Origin: Paenibacillus sp. 19GGS1-52
GTDB taxonomy: Bacteria > Bacillota > Bacilli > Paenibacillales > Paenibacillaceae
Direction of reading: 5' to 3'
NCBI RefSeq assembly: GCF_022369515.1
Contig: NZ_CP059724.1
Span: forward strand, 3,658,001-3,722,000
DNA length: 64,000 nucleotides
Positions within the stretch are counted from its first letter, which is position 1; each line of letters starts with the position of its first letter. Both the position numbers and the translations under genes were made by a program. Under the pieces are notes generated by a model. The model saw nothing but the letters and a program-made list of their open reading frames with translations. It was not told the origin of the DNA and searched no databases. Positions 61,177 through 64,000 of the stretch are shown here, in pieces.

Positions 61177-62316
61177 TTATGACTTCAAGCAGGAATATAC
61201 AATATTTCTGAGCCGCGGATGCACATAAAGCTCCTGACTATTCAGCAAATGCTGCGCATACATTATAGTCAGCTGTGATTCAGGATCAATGATTCCCAAG
61301 CATCCGGCAGCGCCGCTCCAGCCAAATTCGCCTAGCGGACTAAGCGATCCACTGCGTGCTTTTGAAATATGAGTTCTGACACCAAGGCCATAGCCATAAC
61401 CATCATGATAACCCATGGAGAAATCGCTCCGCGTACGGTCGTTAAGATGGTCTGTACGCATCAGGTCGACCGAAGCAGGTGACAGAATACGTATTCCTTC
61501 CGGGCTCGTTCCCCGGTTCGTGAGCGTATTAAGGAAGAGAATATAATCGCTTGCAGTCGATAATAACCCCGCTCCACCACTTTCAAACTCCTCGCCGAGA
61601 CGATACCCGTTTCCATCCTTGCGTACGGGCTTGTTCAGCACATCGTTATATTCGTATTGGGGCGTTAGGCGAATTAGCTGCTTTTCCGTCAGGTCAAATC
61701 CCGTATCGTTCATTCCGAGTGGTCCGGTAATTTCTTCATGGACATAGGAGCTGAATCTTCTTCCGTCTACCACTTCGACGAGCGCAGCGAGAACGTCATG
61801 ACACAGACTGTAATTCCATCGGGTGCCCGGCTCGAATAAAAGCGGTTCCTTCGCCAGTGCTGCTGCAAACTCCCGGGTTTGAACTCTGCCGTTCGTGCGC
61901 TCAACGACCTCCCGTATAGAAGGGGCTTCAAGATCATATGAGAATCCGGCTGACATGGTAAACAGATCACGGACGGTTATGGAATGTTTCGCTCTCTCGG
62001 TTTCCACTCGGCCGTCAGGCAAGACTTTCTGCACCGTCATATCTGCATATTCCGGCAGGTAGTCGGAGATCAGATCACTTAACAGTATTGCCCCCTTTTC
62101 TATAAGTTGCAGTGCCGCCGTACAGGTAAGGATCTTCGACATTGAGTAAATATTGACGATCTGAGAATCATTGATTTGAATCTTGTCTTCCAAATTGGCG
62201 TATCCGCCCTTGTAATGGAATATCGTATTATTGTGCTGCATGACGATTACTTCCGCCCAGGGTATACGCCAAGAGGTGATGTGGTCGATAAAGTGGGATA
62301 GTGGTTTAAAGTCCAT
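61177..62316 (-). CDS. Beta-lactamase-fold serine hydrolase (class C-like)
   Basis: 379 residues. The nucleophile motif SxxK is IYSMSKILT (near residue 60), the second motif YxN appears as WNYSLCHDVLAALVE, and the third (KTG equivalent) as GWSGAAGCLG. This superfamily includes esterases, D-aminopeptidases and AmpC relatives; there is no signal peptide, so a cytoplasmic esterase is more likely than an antibiotic hydrolase. GGAAGGG precedes the ATG. In an operon-like order behind the SGNH hydrolase gene. Confidence 0.83.
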   Translation of the reverse strand: MDFKPLSHFIDHITSWRIPWAEVIVMQHNNTIFHYKGGYANLEDKIQINDSQIVNIYSMSKILTCTAALQLIEKGAILLSDLISDYLPEYADMTVQKVLPDGRVETERAKHSITVRDLFTMSAGFSYDLEAPSIREVVERTNGRVQTREFAAALAKEPLLFEPGTRWNYSLCHDVLAALVEVVDGRRFSSYVHEEITGPLGMNDTGFDLTEKQLIRLTPQYEYNDVLNKPVRKDGNGYRLGEEFESGGAGLLSTASDYILFLNTLTNRGTSPEGIRILSPASVDLMRTDHLNDRTRSDFSMGYHDGYGYGLGVRTHISKARSGSLSPLGEFGWSGAAGCLGIIDPESQLTIMYAQHLLNSQELYVHPRLRNIVYSCLKS

Positions 62317-62354
62317 GGAATTCCCTTCCTCATAAAAAAAGTTATAAAAACGTA

Positions 62355-63059
62355 TTATCGAAGCGGAAGCAGTGGACTAAGCGCGTCTGCCCACCTGCGG
62401 TACCCGCGTTCTGTTAAATGGCAAAAGTCAGGTGCCGTTTCGGCGGATAAGATGCCATCAGCCTCAAGTAAAAGTGCACTGATGTCTAAGAATTCATAAT
62501 GCCGCTCTCTTGCCAACTCTGCATACCGGGCATTAATCTCGGTGATCTCCCTGCGTCTTGGGTGGTCGGGGTACTCCTCCCGGGGGAATACGGCCATAAG
62601 TATAATCTTTGCGTCAGGAACCAGGTTATTGACACGGTCGCAGATCGCCCGGCAGCCTTCTACAATTTCATCGGGGCTGTTGGATCGGGCGTTATCCGTG
62701 TCACTTGTGTTATTAGTTCCAATCAGAATAACCACAGTCTTTGGCGAGAGCCCTTTCAGTTGACCGTGATCAAGCCGCCAAAGCACGTTTTGCGTGCGGT
62801 CCCAGCCGAATCCCAGGTTAAGTACGCGATAAGGCCCAAACACGGAGTTCCATGACTCTACCGCTCCGGCGTTCCCCTCCGTCTTTGGCTCGCCTCCCCA
62901 GAAATGGGTAATCGAATCGCCGATTAAGACTACTTCCGGGTTAATTTTCACTTGTTCATTTAGTACCTGTTCATGCCGCTCCCACCAGTCATAGCTATCT
63001 TCCTCTAGCTTGGGAACTGGAATGACCGCAGTATTTACGGATTGGGTATCCATTTTCAT
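62355..63059 (-). CDS. SGNH/GDSL hydrolase (PAF-acetylhydrolase-like)
   Basis: 234 residues. Block I VVLIGDSITHFWGG (Ser), block II Gly in LNLGFGWDRTQNVLWRL, block III VILIGTNNTSD (Asn), block V DFCHLTERGYRRWAD (Asp and His). It is an acyl-ester hydrolase, possibly deacetylating acetylated sugars such as xylo-oligosaccharides, which would fit the xylosidases nearby. No signal peptide. AAAGGCGG precedes the ATG; it is 38 nt upstream of the serine hydrolase gene. Confidence 0.85.
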   Translation of the reverse strand: MKMDTQSVNTAVIPVPKLEEDSYDWWERHEQVLNEQVKINPEVVLIGDSITHFWGGEPKTEGNAGAVESWNSVFGPYRVLNLGFGWDRTQNVLWRLDHGQLKGLSPKTVVILIGTNNTSDTDNARSNSPDEIVEGCRAICDRVNNLVPDAKIILMAVFPREEYPDHPRRREITEINARYAELARERHYEFLDISALLLEADGILSAETAPDFCHLTERGYRRWADALSPLLPLR

Positions 63060-63243
63060 GCCTATTCCGCCTTTCTATGTAGGCCCAAATATTTGGTGAA
63101 TTGAGAACTGTCCATTAATCGGACTTATTATATTGCTATTAAACTTACTATACAATCATAATTTTTTGAGATTATATAATACAATTTTGATATCTGTTGG
63201 ATGAGTTTGAATAATAATATTTCAAAAAAAGACTAAAGGATCT

Positions 63244-63413
63244 CTTTCTTTTCGCATCTCAAGACAGAGGAATTCTACCTTCACCAGTGTAAATCAGAAG
63301 CAGAGATCCATCAAACTGTCGAGGAATATATCTACTTTTATAACTACCAGCGATTTCAGGCCAAACTCAAATAGCGCGCACCGATTGAGTTTCGGCAAGC
63401 GCTGGCTGCTTAG
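63244..63413 (+). pseudogene. C-terminal fragment of an IS3-family transposase (OrfB)
   Basis: FFSHLKTEEFY, then EAEIHQTVEEYIYFYNYQRF and QAKLK-stop-RAPIEFRQALAA. This is the conserved end of the DDE domain of IS3/IS150 OrfB, including the last catalytic region, with one TAG inside. Confidence 0.7.
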
Positions 63414-63725
63414 CTTTTTTCATCTGTCTACTTGACAGGGCTATAACCAATAAGCATTGAACAGCGTGACTCTCACAGCATTCGCATTCAACTTTATATT
63501 TCATATGAGTGTCTCGCGCAGATCGTTCTTCTTTTTACGCGGCATTTCACTACCATTAACTTTGAATTGCATTGAATATACTTTCTAAACAATGACCCGA
63601 CAATCCTAAGTAGCGAAAAAAGGAATATAGAATAAATTGGAGCAACACATCGAACGGGTGGTTCTTCTCCCTCCTCGATTCCTCAGAAACGACTCAATAT
63701 CAATAAGTAACTTTGTGTCACATAA

Positions 63726-63758
63726 AAAAAGAAAAGCCTTATTATTAAGCTTTTCTCG
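63726..63758. terminator. Terminator of the partial gene at the right edge
   Basis: AGAAAAGCC...AGCTTTTCT stem with A tract; T tract in the minus direction. Diverged copy of the hairpin at 29755. Confidence 0.6.
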
Positions 63759-63836
63759 AGAATGAATGTTACGCAGGCAACTATGTATCATTGGACAAAG
63801 TTTAAAATTACTGGAATGAAGTCGACAGAATTGATT

Positions 63837-64000
63837 CTAGCTTTCAAGCTGGTCAAATACTTGGCGTAATTCAATCTGACCTTCCCCATGTCCTTGCAGG
63901 TCCGGCCAACCGTAACCACTGGTTTTTCCCTGGTTTCGGATACGAAATACGAATCCCATTTGAACTTGGATGAAGTCCTTTAGCCGTAACCCGTACGCCT
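63837..64000 (-). CDS. C-terminus of an unidentified protein (5' end beyond window)
   Basis: About 54 residues to a TAG at 63837-63839: AYGLRLKDFIQVQMGFVFRI, then SGYGWPDLQGHGEGQIELRQ and VFDQLES. The frame is open to the edge. Family not recognised; the Gly/Trp-rich strand pattern suggests a beta-sandwich. Confidence 0.5.
   Translation of the reverse strand, partial: AYGLRLKDFIQVQMGFVFRIRNQGKTSGYGWPDLQGHGEGQIELRQVFDQLES

Larger units (their letters stand above)
63060..63836. other. Intergenic region with IS3 relic
   Basis: Contains the IS3 fragment at 63244-63413 and a hairpin at 63726-63758; no intact gene. Confidence 0.4.

Overview
The window reads as chromosomal DNA of a spore-forming, plant- or soil-associated Bacillota, most likely a Paenibacillus (inference). 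Reasons: strong AGGAGG-type ribosome binding sites, frequent GTG/TTG starts, orphan LplA-type solute-binding lipoproteins, many AraC regulators beside glycoside hydrolases, and close recall-level matches to Listeria/Paenibacillus rifampin phosphotransferase and Thermoanaerobacterium GH120 xylosidase. I found no rRNA, tRNA or CRISPR array.

Layout. (1) 1-15.4 kb, nearly all minus strand, A+T-rich: a mobile/defence island. It holds the tail of an Mrr-like nuclease, an Abi-C-like protein, a SIR2-like protein coupled to an 85-aa protein, a decayed ubiquitin-like module (E1 remnant, JAB peptidase, broken membrane protein), a DGQHR (DndB-like) gene, an XRE regulator, and a Tn554-type trio (two tyrosine recombinases plus a small third protein). 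Two clusters of 20-bp sites closely resembling Tn7 TnsB-binding sites lie at 811-871 and 5810-5960. The second begins with TGT and an 8-bp tip exactly as in Tn7. No tns genes are visible. (2) 15.9-17.8 kb: Old Yellow Enzyme and its TetR regulator with matching operators. (3) 18-29.8 kb: a patchwork of relics and singletons: a nonsense-broken secreted protein, a decayed IS110 element with a possible structured RNA behind it, a degenerate ABC ATPase after an Rhs toxin tip, a metallophosphoesterase, IS fragments, a lipoprotein and an HxlR/quinone reductase pair. (4) 29.8-40.4 kb: sugar genes (GH120 beta-xylosidase, AraC plus GH27 alpha-galactosidase) mixed with truncated response-regulator, solute-binding-protein and SDR genes, an OppA-like protein and a GT4 glycosyltransferase. 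(5) 40.4-50.6 kb: AraC/aldo-keto reductase/SDR genes in two diverged, partly duplicated cassettes, with broken flavodoxin and MFS genes. (6) 50.8-57.8 kb: a xylan/arabinan locus (GH43, solute-binding lipoprotein, AraC, ArsR-type regulator, second GH43). (7) 57.9-64 kb: small lipoprotein, rifampin phosphotransferase with a stop codon in its ATP-binding loop, serine hydrolase, SGNH hydrolase, IS3 remnant and a partial gene.

How it works together: the sugar part looks like import and trimming of xylo-/arabino-oligosaccharides by cytoplasmic GH43 and GH120 enzymes, each under local AraC or ArsR control, with permease genes elsewhere. The oxidoreductase part looks like several small electrophile- or quinone-responsive units (TetR/OYE, HxlR/flavodoxin-fold reductase, AraC/AKR). 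The first 15 kb is a heavily eroded acquisition zone. About twenty broken genes or fragments show that this whole window is a rearrangement hot spot.
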